From an uncultured Gammaproteobacteria bacterium (GTDB lineage Bacteria; Pseudomonadota; Gammaproteobacteria; Steroidobacterales; XN24), in contig CALDWW010000042.1 of the NCBI GenBank assembly GCA_937924335.1, positions 1 to 49,887 on the forward strand: 49,887 nucleotides of DNA, read 5' to 3'. Below are positions 29,215-37,880 of this stretch, piece after piece. Position 1 is the stretch's first letter. Each line of letters starts with the position of its first letter. Under the pieces are notes generated by a model. It did not search any database. It had not been told where the DNA came from and worked only from the letters and a program-made list of their open reading frames with translations. A program made the translations under genes and the position numbers.

Positions 29215-30570
29215 TCAGCGGGGCCCAAAACCCGGCGGCATCCGACCCTGCATCGAGCGCATCATCTTGCCAAGCCCACCCTTGCCGAGCTTCTTCATCA
29301 TCTTTTGCATCTGTGTGAACTGCTTCAGAAGCCGGTTGACGTCCTGGACCTGGACGCCGGCACCAGCCGCAATCCGACGTTTGCGCGATCCGTCGATCAA
29401 ACGAGGGTAGCGACGCTCCCTGGGCGTCATCGAGTCAATTACGGCGACCTGCCGGCGTAACTGAGCCTCGCCCACGCCCGTGTCAACGCCCTTGGGGATG
29501 TTCATCGGCAACTTGTCGACGAGCGAAGCCAGCCCGCCCATGCTTTGCATCTGCTGGAATTGTTCCCGGAGATCATTCAGATTGAACCCCTTGCCTGACT
29601 TGAGTTTGCGCGCCAACCGATCGGCCTGGGTCTTGTCGACCTGCCTCTCTACTTCCTCAACGAGCGTGACGACATCCCCCATGCCCAGGATTCGCGACGC
29701 GACCCGGTCGGGATGGAACGGCTCCAGCGCATCTATCTTTTCACCCACGCCCAGAAACTTTATCGGCTTGCCGGTGATCTGGCGCACGGACAGCGCTACG
29801 CCGCCACGGGCGTCGCCGTCCGTCTTGGTGACGATAATGCCGGTCAGCGGCAGAGCCTCGCCGAACGCTGTAGCGGCATTTACTGCGTCCTGACCCGCCA
29901 TGCTGTCGACGACGAATAACGTCTCGATCGGCGTGGCGACCTGGTGAACCCGGCGAATCTCCTCCATCATCATTTCATCGATGTGAAGACGACCCGCCGT
30001 ATCCAGAATGACGACATCGTAGGCTTTGCGACGACCGCGATCGAGCGCGCGCCCGACTATCGCCATCGGATCTTCGCTCGACTCGCAATGCTCGAAATCA
30101 ACGCCGACCTGGTCCGCCAGCCGCTGCAGTTGCAGGATCGCAGCCGGCCGATGAATATCGACACTGGCTAGCAGAACCGACTTTCGTTCGCGCTCCCGCA
30201 GCCAGCGGGCCAGTTTCGCGGCTGTCGTCGTTTTGCCTGCGCCCTGCAGGCCGGCCAGCATCACGACAGCAGGTGGCTGAGTCGAAAGGTCCAGGCTGGC
30301 ATTTACCTCTCCGAGGGTCTGTACCAGTTCGTCGTGGATGATCTTCACCAACGCCTGACCCGGGCTCAGGCTCTTGAGAACTTCCGAGCCAACGGCCCTG
30401 GTCCTGACCTTGTCGATAAACCCCTTGATGACCGGCAACGCGACATCGGCTTCGAGAAGCGCCATGCGAACCTGGCGCAAAGTATCGCGAATATTGTCCT
30501 CTGTGAGTCGACCACGGCCCTTCAGGGCGGCGGTGGCCCTGGACAGCCTGTCACTGAGACTTTCGAACAT
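29215..30570 (-). CDS. ffh: Signal recognition particle protein Ffh
   Basis: A 451-residue SRP54 protein with N, G and M domains. The G1 loop is GLQGAGKTTTAAKLA, followed by VDIHRPAAILQL, DTAGRLHIDEMMM, TKTDGDARGG and the closing GVGEKIDALEPF. The methionine-rich M domain (GKGFNLNDLREQFQQMQSMG, RRIAAGAGVQVQDVNRLLKQ) ends with GKMMRSMQGRM. It binds 4.5S RNA and signal sequences at the ribosome. It is divergent from the CcsA-like gene. Confidence 0.98.
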   Translation of the reverse strand: MFESLSDRLSRATAALKGRGRLTEDNIRDTLRQVRMALLEADVALPVIKGFIDKVRTRAVGSEVLKSLSPGQALVKIIHDELVQTLGEVNASLDLSTQPPAVVMLAGLQGAGKTTTAAKLARWLRERERKSVLLASVDIHRPAAILQLQRLADQVGVDFEHCESSEDPMAIVGRALDRGRRKAYDVVILDTAGRLHIDEMMMEEIRRVHQVATPIETLFVVDSMAGQDAVNAATAFGEALPLTGIIVTKTDGDARGGVALSVRQITGKPIKFLGVGEKIDALEPFHPDRVASRILGMGDVVTLVEEVERQVDKTQADRLARKLKSGKGFNLNDLREQFQQMQSMGGLASLVDKLPMNIPKGVDTGVGEAQLRRQVAVIDSMTPRERRYPRLIDGSRKRRIAAGAGVQVQDVNRLLKQFTQMQKMMKKLGKGGLGKMMRSMQGRMPPGFGPR

Positions 30571-30602
30571 CTGCTAGAAATCCGTATCTTGAATCGTCGC
30601 TG

Positions 30603-30608
30603 ATTATA
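30603..30608 (-). promoter_or_regulatory. Predicted -10 element for ffh
   Basis: A perfect TATAAT on the - strand, 33 bases before the ffh start codon. No clear -35 is present at 16-18 bases. Confidence 0.45.
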
Positions 30609-30702
30609 GCCGCCCTGCTGTCTCCCCCGCCGACTTCTATTGGGGCATGGCTTGTGACATCATCACCCTCGCCAACCCAAGGCCAGCCAACCTGACAAGC
30701 CT

Positions 30703-31509
30703 GTGCTCCGCATCGTCGTTCTGCTCTGCTATCTGACCGCCGCCTGGCTGCTTGTCTCTCTGAGATATAGCCGCGATGAATTGCCGGGCGTGAAAGCGGC
30801 CCTGCCCGCTATTGCCGCAGGGTCACTGGGATTAATTTGCCACGGCTTGTTGCTGTCTGGATCCATCAGTTCGGTGCCCGGACTGGGCCTCAGCATCGCC
30901 AATGTCTTTTCACTCGTCGGTTTCGGGTTCGCCCTCGCCGGCCTGCTGGCAGGCCTCCAGCCGCGCTTGCGAGGCCTGAGTGCCGCGTTACTGCCGGTGG
31001 GCGGGATCGGCGCCCTGGCAAGCGGCGCAGGCGAATTCACGCGCTCCCTGGAAGGACTTGGCTGGGAGATGCAGGCTCATATCGCAATCTCCGTACTTGC
31101 CTACACACTTCTCAGCGTAGGCGCACTTATCGCGGTCCTCATCTACTTTCAGGACCGGGCACTTCGCCGGCGCAGCCTGGCCGCCTGGCTACGGATCCTG
31201 CCGCCGTTGGAGACGATGGAACAGGTACTGTTCACGACCATCCACGCTGGTGTAGTTCTTCTTACACTGTCCGTATTCAGCGGACTCGTGTTCGTCGACA
31301 ATGTCTTCGCCCAACACCTGGTTCACAAGACTGTCCTGTCGATCATCGCTCTGGTCGTTTTCGGCATACTGCTGCTTGGCCGCTGGCGATTCGGCTGGCG
31401 TGGTCGAAAAGCCATCCAGTGGACTCTCGCGGGCTACGCCATCCTCGTCCTCGGCTACTTTGGTAGCCGCGTGGTACTCGAGGTGCTGCTTAGTCGCCAG
31501 TGGGGCTGA
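30703..31509 (+). CDS. CcsA/YpjD-like cytochrome c assembly membrane protein
   Basis: A 268-residue membrane protein with about eight hydrophobic spans. It matches the inner-membrane protein group next to ffh in many gammaproteobacteria (YpjD/CorE, cytochrome c assembly family). The core has HIAISVLAYTLLSVGALIAV and QHLVHKTVLSIIALVVF, with histidines in membrane segments (HIAIS, HAGVV, HLVHKT) as in CcsA proteins. The role is uncertain: haem handling is the family label, but cotranscription with a CorB-type protein suggests cation homeostasis. It starts with GTG and the CNNM gene follows after 78 bases. Confidence 0.82.
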   Translation: MLRIVVLLCYLTAAWLLVSLRYSRDELPGVKAALPAIAAGSLGLICHGLLLSGSISSVPGLGLSIANVFSLVGFGFALAGLLAGLQPRLRGLSAALLPVGGIGALASGAGEFTRSLEGLGWEMQAHIAISVLAYTLLSVGALIAVLIYFQDRALRRRSLAAWLRILPPLETMEQVLFTTIHAGVVLLTLSVFSGLVFVDNVFAQHLVHKTVLSIIALVVFGILLLGRWRFGWRGRKAIQWTLAGYAILVLGYFGSRVVLEVLLSRQWG

Positions 31510-31587
31510 CGACGCGCGTCATTTGACACTCTCGGGAATCCTGAACCACACTAGCCCGCAACGTCTGTTTCGGAGGATTTCCATCTT

Positions 31588-32889
31588 TTGAACGAGGTAC
31601 CGCTGGGAGCGCTGTTCGGCGTTCTGGCGATCCTTATCCTGCTCTCCGCGTTCTTCTCCAGCAGTGAGACGGCGCTAATGAGCATCAACCGTTACCGGCT
31701 GCGCCACCGAGCGCAGGAGGGCTACCGGGCTGCGCAGCTTGTCGAGAGACTGCTGCAGAGACCGGACCGGTTGATAGGCCTCATTCTCATCGGCAATAAC
31801 TTCGTCAATATTTTTGCGTCGTCCCTGGTGACAATCGTCGCGCTGCGGGTGGGCGGCCAGGGCGCAGTGGCTGCGGGTGCGGGCATTCTGACGCTGGTCA
31901 TCCTGATATTCGCTGAAGTCGCTCCGAAGACCCTCGCTGCACTGAAGCCGGAGAAGCTGGCATTCCCGGCCGCGTTTATCTACACGCCTCTCCTGAAAGT
32001 CTCTTACCCCCTGGTCTGGTCGGTCAATCTGATGGCCAACACTCTTCTGCGACTTCTCGGCGTCGAAACGAAGGGATCGTCGGGCACTGCTCTCAGCGGC
32101 GAAGAGCTCAGGACCGTCGTCGCCGAAGCAGGCGCGCTCATCCCCGGACGGCACCGGGAAATGATGGTCAGCATTCTCGACCTGGGTAAAGTGACTGTTG
32201 ACGACATCATGGTGCCCCGCAACGAGATTGTCGGCATCGATCTGGATGACGATTGGGATCATGTGCTCGAGCAGCTCGAAGAGAGTCAGCACACCCGGCT
32301 GATTGTATTTCGCGGTGAGCTGGATAACACGATCGGCATCCTGCACTTGAGGAGCATCCTGAAGCTCATGGTGGAAGGGGACCTGGACTCCGCGTCCCTG
32401 GAGTCGCGGGTCCGGGATGCCTATTTCGTACCGGAGGGGACGCCACTACAGAGCCAATTGCTTAATTTCCAGCGAGCAAGACGCCGGGTAGCGCTCGTAG
32501 TCGACGAGTATGGAGACATCCAGGGCCTGGTCACATTGGATGATATCCTCGAGGAGATTGTCGGCGAATTCACGACCGCCCCATCCGATGTCTATCGGGA
32601 TGTACAGAAAGACAGGGAAGGTCGATTCGTGGTCCAGGGCAGCGCCAATGTGCGCGAGCTCAACCGGACCATGACCTGGACTCTGCCGGTTGAGGGTCCC
32701 AAGACGCTCAACGGGCTGATCCTGGAGAAGATGGGGACTATCCCTGATGCAGGTGTCCGTCTGGATATCGACGGCTACACCATGGACATCCTTCAGGCAT
32801 CCGGAAATGCGATCAAGTCCGTCCGTGTCGCTCCGCCGGCAGCACCGGCGGCAACATTGGCAGACGGGTCTATCGAAAAACTTCGCTGA
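31588..32889 (+). CDS. CNNM/CorB-type transporter-like protein (HlyC/CorC family)
   Basis: A 433-residue protein. Residues 1-180 form the DUF21/CNNM membrane domain (LSAFFSSSETALMSINRYRL, LILIGNNFVNIFAS, EVAPKTLAALKPEK). Residues about 200-325 are a pair of CBS domains (VDDIMVPRNEIVGIDLDDDW, RVALVVDEYGDIQGLVTLDD), and about 345-420 is the CorC_HlyC transporter-associated domain. Relatives such as YfjD/CorB take part in Mg2+/Co2+ movement. It starts with TTG after a GGAGG about 12 bases upstream, a rather long spacing. Its end overlaps the convergent radA end by 20 bases. Confidence 0.92.
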   Translation: MNEVPLGALFGVLAILILLSAFFSSSETALMSINRYRLRHRAQEGYRAAQLVERLLQRPDRLIGLILIGNNFVNIFASSLVTIVALRVGGQGAVAAGAGILTLVILIFAEVAPKTLAALKPEKLAFPAAFIYTPLLKVSYPLVWSVNLMANTLLRLLGVETKGSSGTALSGEELRTVVAEAGALIPGRHREMMVSILDLGKVTVDDIMVPRNEIVGIDLDDDWDHVLEQLEESQHTRLIVFRGELDNTIGILHLRSILKLMVEGDLDSASLESRVRDAYFVPEGTPLQSQLLNFQRARRRVALVVDEYGDIQGLVTLDDILEEIVGEFTTAPSDVYRDVQKDREGRFVVQGSANVRELNRTMTWTLPVEGPKTLNGLILEKMGTIPDAGVRLDIDGYTMDILQASGNAIKSVRVAPPAAPAATLADGSIEKLR

Positions 32890-34222
32890 CTGCCTCAGCT
32901 AACCGTTCGACGGCCACGATCTCGAATCCGTCAATGCCGGACTTCGGTACATTGGCGGCAGGCACCACCGCACGACTGAACCCGTGCTTGGCGGCCTCGC
33001 GCAGCCGTTCCTCTCCAAAGGGAACCGGGCGAATCTCGCCTGCCAGACCAACTTCACCAAATGTGACGGTATCCCGTGGCACGAGTTTGTCCCGCAGGCT
33101 GGCCAGGGCGGCCAGCAGTGTGGGCAGGTCGGCGGCGGTCTCCAGCACACGCACGCCACCCACTACATTGACGAAGACGTCCTGATCGTACATTGCTACA
33201 CCGACGTGGCGATGTAGCACGGCCAGCAGTAGCGCCAGTCTGCTGGCATCCAGACCCACCGCGACCCGGCGCGGGTTGCCGCCATAACTCCCATCAACCA
33301 GGGCCTGTACTTCCAGCATCAACGGCCGGCTGCCCTCCCTGGCCACCATCACCACGCTGCCCGGGACAGAATCGGTGCGTCCGGACAGGAATATCGCTGA
33401 CGGGTTCTTCACCTCCCGGAGGCCCTCCTCGGTCATGGCGAAGACACCGATTTCATTGGCTGCCCCGAAGCGATTCTTGACCGCGCGTATCACTCGCAGG
33501 CGACTTCCGGGATCACTCTCGAAATAGAGCACGGTGTCTACCATGTGTTCCAGGACTCTTGGACCTGCGATGACCCCCTCCTTGGTGACGTGCCCGACGA
33601 GGAAGACGGAGACACCTGACTGCTTGGCGAATCGTACGAGCCGCGCTGTGCATTCCCTCAGTTGACCGACCGCGCCGGGAGCCGAGTCGAGCCCCTCACT
33701 GAACATGGTCTGAATTGAGTCGACCACCATCACGCTTGGTTTTGATTCTGTCGCCTGCTCCAGCAGCGACTCCAGGCACGTCTCTGAAAGTACCTGCAAT
33801 GAACTACCGTCGAAACCCAGCCGGCGCGCACGTAACCCGACCTGCTGGAGGGACTCCTCACCGGTGACATACAGGACCGGCACCTTGGAAGTCATGCCGG
33901 CTCCGACTTGCAGGAGCAGGGTTGACTTGCCGATTCCCGGATCGCCGCCGAGTAAGGTCACGGATCCGGGGACCAGGCCACCGCCGAGCACGCGATCCAT
34001 CTCGCCAACGCCGGTTCCGATGCGGGACGGACCTGCATCACCGATGTCGGTCAATAGTCGTGGTGCCTCTCCCGCATACCCCTGTCCTCGGCGACCGCGT
34101 TTCGGGCCTTCGGAACTCTCCTGCATCGTGTTCCACGCTTCGCAGCCGGGACACTGCCCTTGCCACCTTGGGGCGGTTGTCCCGCACTCCGTGCATGCAA
34201 ATACGCGCCGTATCTTGGCCAT
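32870..34222 (-). CDS. radA: DNA repair protein RadA
   Basis: A 450-residue RecA-like ATPase of homologous recombination. It has the N-terminal zinc finger (CTECGTTAPRWQGQCPGC), Walker A in LLGGDPGIGKSTLLLQVG, the KNRFGAANEIGVF motif that defines RadA, and a C-terminal Lon-protease-like domain (DVFVNVVGGVRV, TFGEVGLAGEIRPVP). It drives branch migration at recombination intermediates. It converges on the CNNM gene and is divergent from the kinase gene. Confidence 0.97.
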   Translation of the reverse strand: MAKIRRVFACTECGTTAPRWQGQCPGCEAWNTMQESSEGPKRGRRGQGYAGEAPRLLTDIGDAGPSRIGTGVGEMDRVLGGGLVPGSVTLLGGDPGIGKSTLLLQVGAGMTSKVPVLYVTGEESLQQVGLRARRLGFDGSSLQVLSETCLESLLEQATESKPSVMVVDSIQTMFSEGLDSAPGAVGQLRECTARLVRFAKQSGVSVFLVGHVTKEGVIAGPRVLEHMVDTVLYFESDPGSRLRVIRAVKNRFGAANEIGVFAMTEEGLREVKNPSAIFLSGRTDSVPGSVVMVAREGSRPLMLEVQALVDGSYGGNPRRVAVGLDASRLALLLAVLHRHVGVAMYDQDVFVNVVGGVRVLETAADLPTLLAALASLRDKLVPRDTVTFGEVGLAGEIRPVPFGEERLREAAKHGFSRAVVPAANVPKSGIDGFEIVAVERLAEAVSEVFR

Positions 34223-34329
34223 CTGAAGACCTGAACCCTGATTGAGAGTGGACTGTGCCCGAGAGTCTACTCCGGGATGCCCAGCTTAGTGCCCCGCCAG
34301 AGCAGACTCCAGGAGTGTTAATTTCATCA

Positions 34330-34358
34330 TTGTGAAAAGTTGGCTGCGATGCTAGAAA
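34330..34358 (+). promoter_or_regulatory. Predicted promoter of the kinase-PP2C-FHA run
   Basis: TTGTGA (34330-34335) and TAGAAA (34353-34358) are 17 bases apart, and the -10 is preceded by TGC, an extended -10 feature. It ends 31 bases before the kinase start. Confidence 0.35.
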
Positions 34359-34389
34359 GGCGACCGCATGACTCAATGATGGGAAACCA

Positions 34390-35211
34390 ATGTTCGGCGG
34401 CTACGAATTGATACGCGAGACGGGCAAAGCCACGCTGGGAGGGCTGTATCTGGCACGGCGTCCCGACGGCAGCACCGTCGTGATCAAGACCCTGGCGCTG
34501 GCAACTGAGTTCGAGCCCCGCGACCAGGAGGAAGTGCGCAAACGTTTCTTTCGGGAAGCCGAGGCCGCGGCGAGACTGCAACATCCCGCAATCAGGAAGA
34601 TCATAGAGAGCGGAGAGGACGACGGTACGGCCTGGGTGGCGATGGAGAACCTCGACGGTCACCCGCTGAGCCATTACACCGCGGAATATGACCTGCTCGA
34701 TGTAGACGAGGCGCTGGAACTCGTGTCCAGGGCCGCCGAGGGACTGCATTATGCCCATAGAGAAGGCGTGATCCACAGGGATATCAAGCCGTCCAACATC
34801 ATTTTCGATGTACTGACCGATCGGCTCAAGATCACCGACTTCGGGTTTGCCCACATCACCGACGCCGGCAGAACGAGGACAGGGCTGGTCCTCGGGACAC
34901 CCTCCTTCAAGTCGCCGGAGCAGCTCGCAGACGGGACAGTCACCGCCGCTTCTGACCTGTTTTCTCTTGGTGTTACCCTATACCAATTGTTGACCGGCAA
35001 GCTGCCTTTCCGTTCGGAGTCGATGGTGGGGTTGATGCAGAATATTATCTCGCGGCCGCACGTTCCGGCGTCCGAGGCCCGCGATGATCTTGACGCCGCA
35101 ATTGACGAAATCCTGGAGCGGGCGCTGCGGAAACGTCCGCAAGATCGTTTCAGAGATGGTGCGCAGATGGCGTCGGCATTGCGTGACGTAGCCAGGGCGA
35201 TGGCTGAATGA
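34390..35211 (+). CDS. Serine/threonine protein kinase, soluble
   Basis: A 273-residue Hanks-type kinase that is a catalytic domain only, with no membrane span or sensor domain. K33 (VVIKTL) is the ATP-binding lysine, D131 in HRDIKPSN is catalytic, D150 is in the DFGFA motif, and GTPSFKSPEQL is the P+1/APE region. The glycine-rich loop (TGKATLGGLYLA) is less regular than usual. It phosphorylates Ser/Thr in proteins; the PP2C and FHA genes beside it suggest a writer, eraser and reader set. Its stop overlaps the phosphatase start by 4 bases. Confidence 0.93.
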   Translation: MFGGYELIRETGKATLGGLYLARRPDGSTVVIKTLALATEFEPRDQEEVRKRFFREAEAAARLQHPAIRKIIESGEDDGTAWVAMENLDGHPLSHYTAEYDLLDVDEALELVSRAAEGLHYAHREGVIHRDIKPSNIIFDVLTDRLKITDFGFAHITDAGRTRTGLVLGTPSFKSPEQLADGTVTAASDLFSLGVTLYQLLTGKLPFRSESMVGLMQNIISRPHVPASEARDDLDAAIDEILERALRKRPQDRFRDGAQMASALRDVARAMAE

Positions 35212-36059
35212 AAGACAAGAAATCAGATCAGTTCCAGAACCTGAAAGGCAAGATCCGGGTTGTGCATGCCACGGACACCGGCAGGGTCCGAGACCACAAC
35301 GAGGACGCGGCGTCGGCAGACATGGACGTCGGCATGATCACGCTGGCGGATGGAATGGGTGGTTACAACGCCGGAGAGGTGGCCGCTGAACTGGCGATCC
35401 GCACGGTCATGAACCTCGCGCGAGAAGGTATCGACCGGGAATCGCGTGGGCAGATCGACAATGAATCCGGGCTGATGAGGCAGAGCATCGTCCTCCGCAA
35501 CTCAGTCAGTCGGGCGAACAAGATCATTTGGCAGACAGCGCAAAGTCAGCCTCAATGCAAGGGCATGGGCACGACGCTGGTCGCTTGTCTTTTCTACGAC
35601 GATCGCGTGTCCATCGCGCACGTCGGCGATTCCCGTGCTTACCGGCTGAGGGACGACCGACTCGAGCAACTGACCCTCGATCACTCTCTTCTCCAGGAGC
35701 TGGTAGACCGCGGCTTCTACTCGCCTGAGGAGGCACAGCGATCGACCAATCGAAACTACGTGACCAGAGCCCTCGGCGTCGAGTCCACGGTCGAAGTCGA
35801 GATCCAGGAGGAGTCTGTTCTCCCCGGAGATGTGTATCTACTGTGCTCGGACGGCCTTACCGACATGGTAGAGGACGAGGACATTCATTTAACCATCAGT
35901 ACGTTTGGTGCTAGTCTTGAAACGGTTTCTGATCAGCTGATCGAGCTGGCGAACGAGAATGGTGGCCGTGACAACATCACGGTGACCCTGGCGGAAGTCA
36001 AAAGCTCGTTTGCATTGAGTCAGGGGATGATGGGGCGTCTGAAACGTTTGTTCCGGTAA
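35208..36059 (+). CDS. PP2C-family protein serine/threonine phosphatase
   Basis: A 283-residue metal-dependent phosphatase. Metal-binding motifs are complete: RDHNEDAA, LADGMGGYNAGEVAA, MGTTLV, VGDSRAYRL, LLCSDGLTDMV and GGRDNITVTL. There is no membrane span or sensor domain, so it acts in the cytosol. It probably reverses the action of the overlapping kinase and keeps the FHA protein dephosphorylated (inference from order). It is 13 bases before the FHA gene. Confidence 0.94.
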   Translation: MKDKKSDQFQNLKGKIRVVHATDTGRVRDHNEDAASADMDVGMITLADGMGGYNAGEVAAELAIRTVMNLAREGIDRESRGQIDNESGLMRQSIVLRNSVSRANKIIWQTAQSQPQCKGMGTTLVACLFYDDRVSIAHVGDSRAYRLRDDRLEQLTLDHSLLQELVDRGFYSPEEAQRSTNRNYVTRALGVESTVEVEIQEESVLPGDVYLLCSDGLTDMVEDEDIHLTISTFGASLETVSDQLIELANENGGRDNITVTLAEVKSSFALSQGMMGRLKRLFR

Positions 36060-36072
36060 ACTCACGGATATT

Positions 36073-36774
36073 ATGTCGCGACTCATATTAAGCCTGGATG
36101 AGCAGGTACTCGCAGAGTACAACATGTCCAAGGAGCGCTACACGATCGGCCGGCTCCCGGATAATGACGTGCGCATCGACAATCCTGCCGTCAGCGGTCA
36201 TCACTCGCTGATTATCAATATTCTCAATGATTCGTTCCTCGAGGATCTGAATTCCACTAACGGTACGTACGTCAACGGCCGTCTCATAAAGAAGCACGCA
36301 TTACAGCACGCCGACGTCATCACCATCGGTCAGCATCAGCTCCGCTTCGTGGACCAGCAAGCGGCTGAGGTCGATCAGGATGAGTTCGAGAAAACGATGG
36401 TGATCAATCCAAAAACCCAGGAGCAGGTCGCGCTGGAGCACGTCAAGAGTGCTGTTCAGGAAGCCGCGCCGTCAGCCGATGGCCCGACCAACGGAAGCGG
36501 GCCAAGGCTTGGGAAACTCCAGGTTCTTACCGGGCCTTATGCCGGCCGGGAGCTGGACTTGATCAAGGCTCTGACGACGCTTGGACAGCCGGGCAAGCAA
36601 GTCGCCGCGATTACCCGCCGTTCTGAAGGTTATTACCTCGTCCACGTGTCCTCGCACAGCCCCGATGACTTTCCCGTCGTCAATGGAGCAACGATAGGTG
36701 GTCAGGCGCGCAAGCTTGAGGACAGTGATGTCATCGAGCTTGCCGGTATCAAGATGGGATTTTTCGACGTCTGA
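36073..36774 (+). CDS. FHA-domain protein with a second, degenerate FHA-like domain
   Basis: A 233-residue protein. The first FHA domain (about residues 5-93) has all phosphothreonine-binding residues: G26-R27, S41-x2-H44, S61-T62-N63-G64-T65 and N68-G69. The second region (about 145-233) looks like a FHA fold that has lost the arginine (TLGQPGKQVAAITRR, PVVNGATIGG, DVIELAGIKMGFF). The linker carries EFEKTMVI, with T108 as a candidate target of the kinase, whose phosphate could be read by the first FHA domain. That role is inference. It is the last gene of the three-gene run and converges on alr. Confidence 0.87.
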   Translation: MSRLILSLDEQVLAEYNMSKERYTIGRLPDNDVRIDNPAVSGHHSLIINILNDSFLEDLNSTNGTYVNGRLIKKHALQHADVITIGQHQLRFVDQQAAEVDQDEFEKTMVINPKTQEQVALEHVKSAVQEAAPSADGPTNGSGPRLGKLQVLTGPYAGRELDLIKALTTLGQPGKQVAAITRRSEGYYLVHVSSHSPDDFPVVNGATIGGQARKLEDSDVIELAGIKMGFFDV

Positions 36775-36803
36775 GTCTCAATGACGACCGTGCAGATCTG
36801 CGC

Positions 36804-37880
36804 TCAGGTGACTCGCATGGCGACGCGCTGTGTGACACCACAGAGGAGTTCGTAAGGTATGGTGCCGGCGGCCTGAGCCAGCCGCTCCACCGGCAACTCC
36901 GCTCCCCAGAGCAGAACTTCGTCGCCTACCTTCGCGCCCTCCACGCCCTTGAGCTCTATCGTAACCAGATCCATTGATATGCGGCCGATCAGGTGGGCCA
37001 TCTGCCCAGCGACCAGAACCGGCGCACCCGAGCCCAGATGCCGGGTATATCCGTCACCATATCCGATTGCGGCGACCCCGATCCTGGTTGGACTGCTGGC
37101 GATCCAGGTGCCGCCATAGCCAACAGCCTGGCCGGCGGCCACCATTTTTACCGCGATGAGTTCGCTGGCAAGCGTCATGACCGGTGTTAACCCGAGTTCC
37201 GGTCCTGTCCGGTCTTCGAACGGAGACACGCCGTAGAGCATTATTCCCGGCCTGACCCAGTTGGCATGGCTGTCCGGCCAGGCCAGGACGCCAGCCGAAT
37301 TGGCGATGCTGCGGCTGCCCTGCAGATCACCGGTCGCCTCCGAGAACATACGGATCTGATTCTGCGTGGCGGGGTCGGCGGTGGCGTCCGCCCGCGCCAG
37401 GTGGGTCATCAATCGCGGAGAGTCAGCCACGGCTGTACAGGACTCAAGCCGACGACTGAGATCCCGGGCCCCGTCCGGCGGGAAACCAAGACGATTCATC
37501 CCGGTATCGACTTTCAGCCAGGTCCGAAAGCGGTGCGGCCCTGGGTATTGCTCCAGCATCTCCAGCTGCTCGGGAGAATGGATGACCAGTTCTGCTTCAA
37601 GCGCGGCCGCGAGGTCCAGCTGCTCGGCGTGGAATACGCCCTCCAGAAGGACGATGCGCCCGTCCAGTCCTGCCCCCCGGATCGCCGCAGCCTCTTCCAT
37701 TCTGGCGACCCCGAAGGCGTCCGATTCCTGCAAGGCCCGGGCTACCGGTACTATGCCGTGACCGTAGGCATTGGCCTTGATCACGGCCATCACCCTGGAA
37801 TCCGGCGCAGCCCGGCGAACGGCCGCCAGATTGGCGCGCAGCGCTGAGGAATCTATTGTTGCGCGTGCGGCGCGATTCAC
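36804..37880 (-). CDS. alr: Alanine racemase
   Basis: A 358-residue PLP enzyme that makes D-alanine for peptidoglycan. K35 in VIKANAYGHG binds PLP, and the second catalytic tyrosine is in the QAVGYGGTW region. LKVDTGMNRLGF, WVRPGIMLYGVSPF and LIGRISMDLVTIEL are further family motifs. The GTG start overlaps the dnaB stop by 4 bases, matching the common dnaB-alr order. The length is normal. Confidence 0.96.
   Translation of the reverse strand: MNRAARATIDSSALRANLAAVRRAAPDSRVMAVIKANAYGHGIVPVARALQESDAFGVARMEEAAAIRGAGLDGRIVLLEGVFHAEQLDLAAALEAELVIHSPEQLEMLEQYPGPHRFRTWLKVDTGMNRLGFPPDGARDLSRRLESCTAVADSPRLMTHLARADATADPATQNQIRMFSEATGDLQGSRSIANSAGVLAWPDSHANWVRPGIMLYGVSPFEDRTGPELGLTPVMTLASELIAVKMVAAGQAVGYGGTWIASSPTRIGVAAIGYGDGYTRHLGSGAPVLVAGQMAHLIGRISMDLVTIELKGVEGAKVGDEVLLWGAELPVERLAQAAGTIPYELLCGVTQRVAMRVT

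Noticed and set aside
34390..36774. Type VI secretion regulatory cluster
   Set aside because: The kinase, phosphatase and FHA trio resembles it, but no Tss or Hcp gene is nearby and the kinase lacks the PpkA membrane and periplasmic parts.
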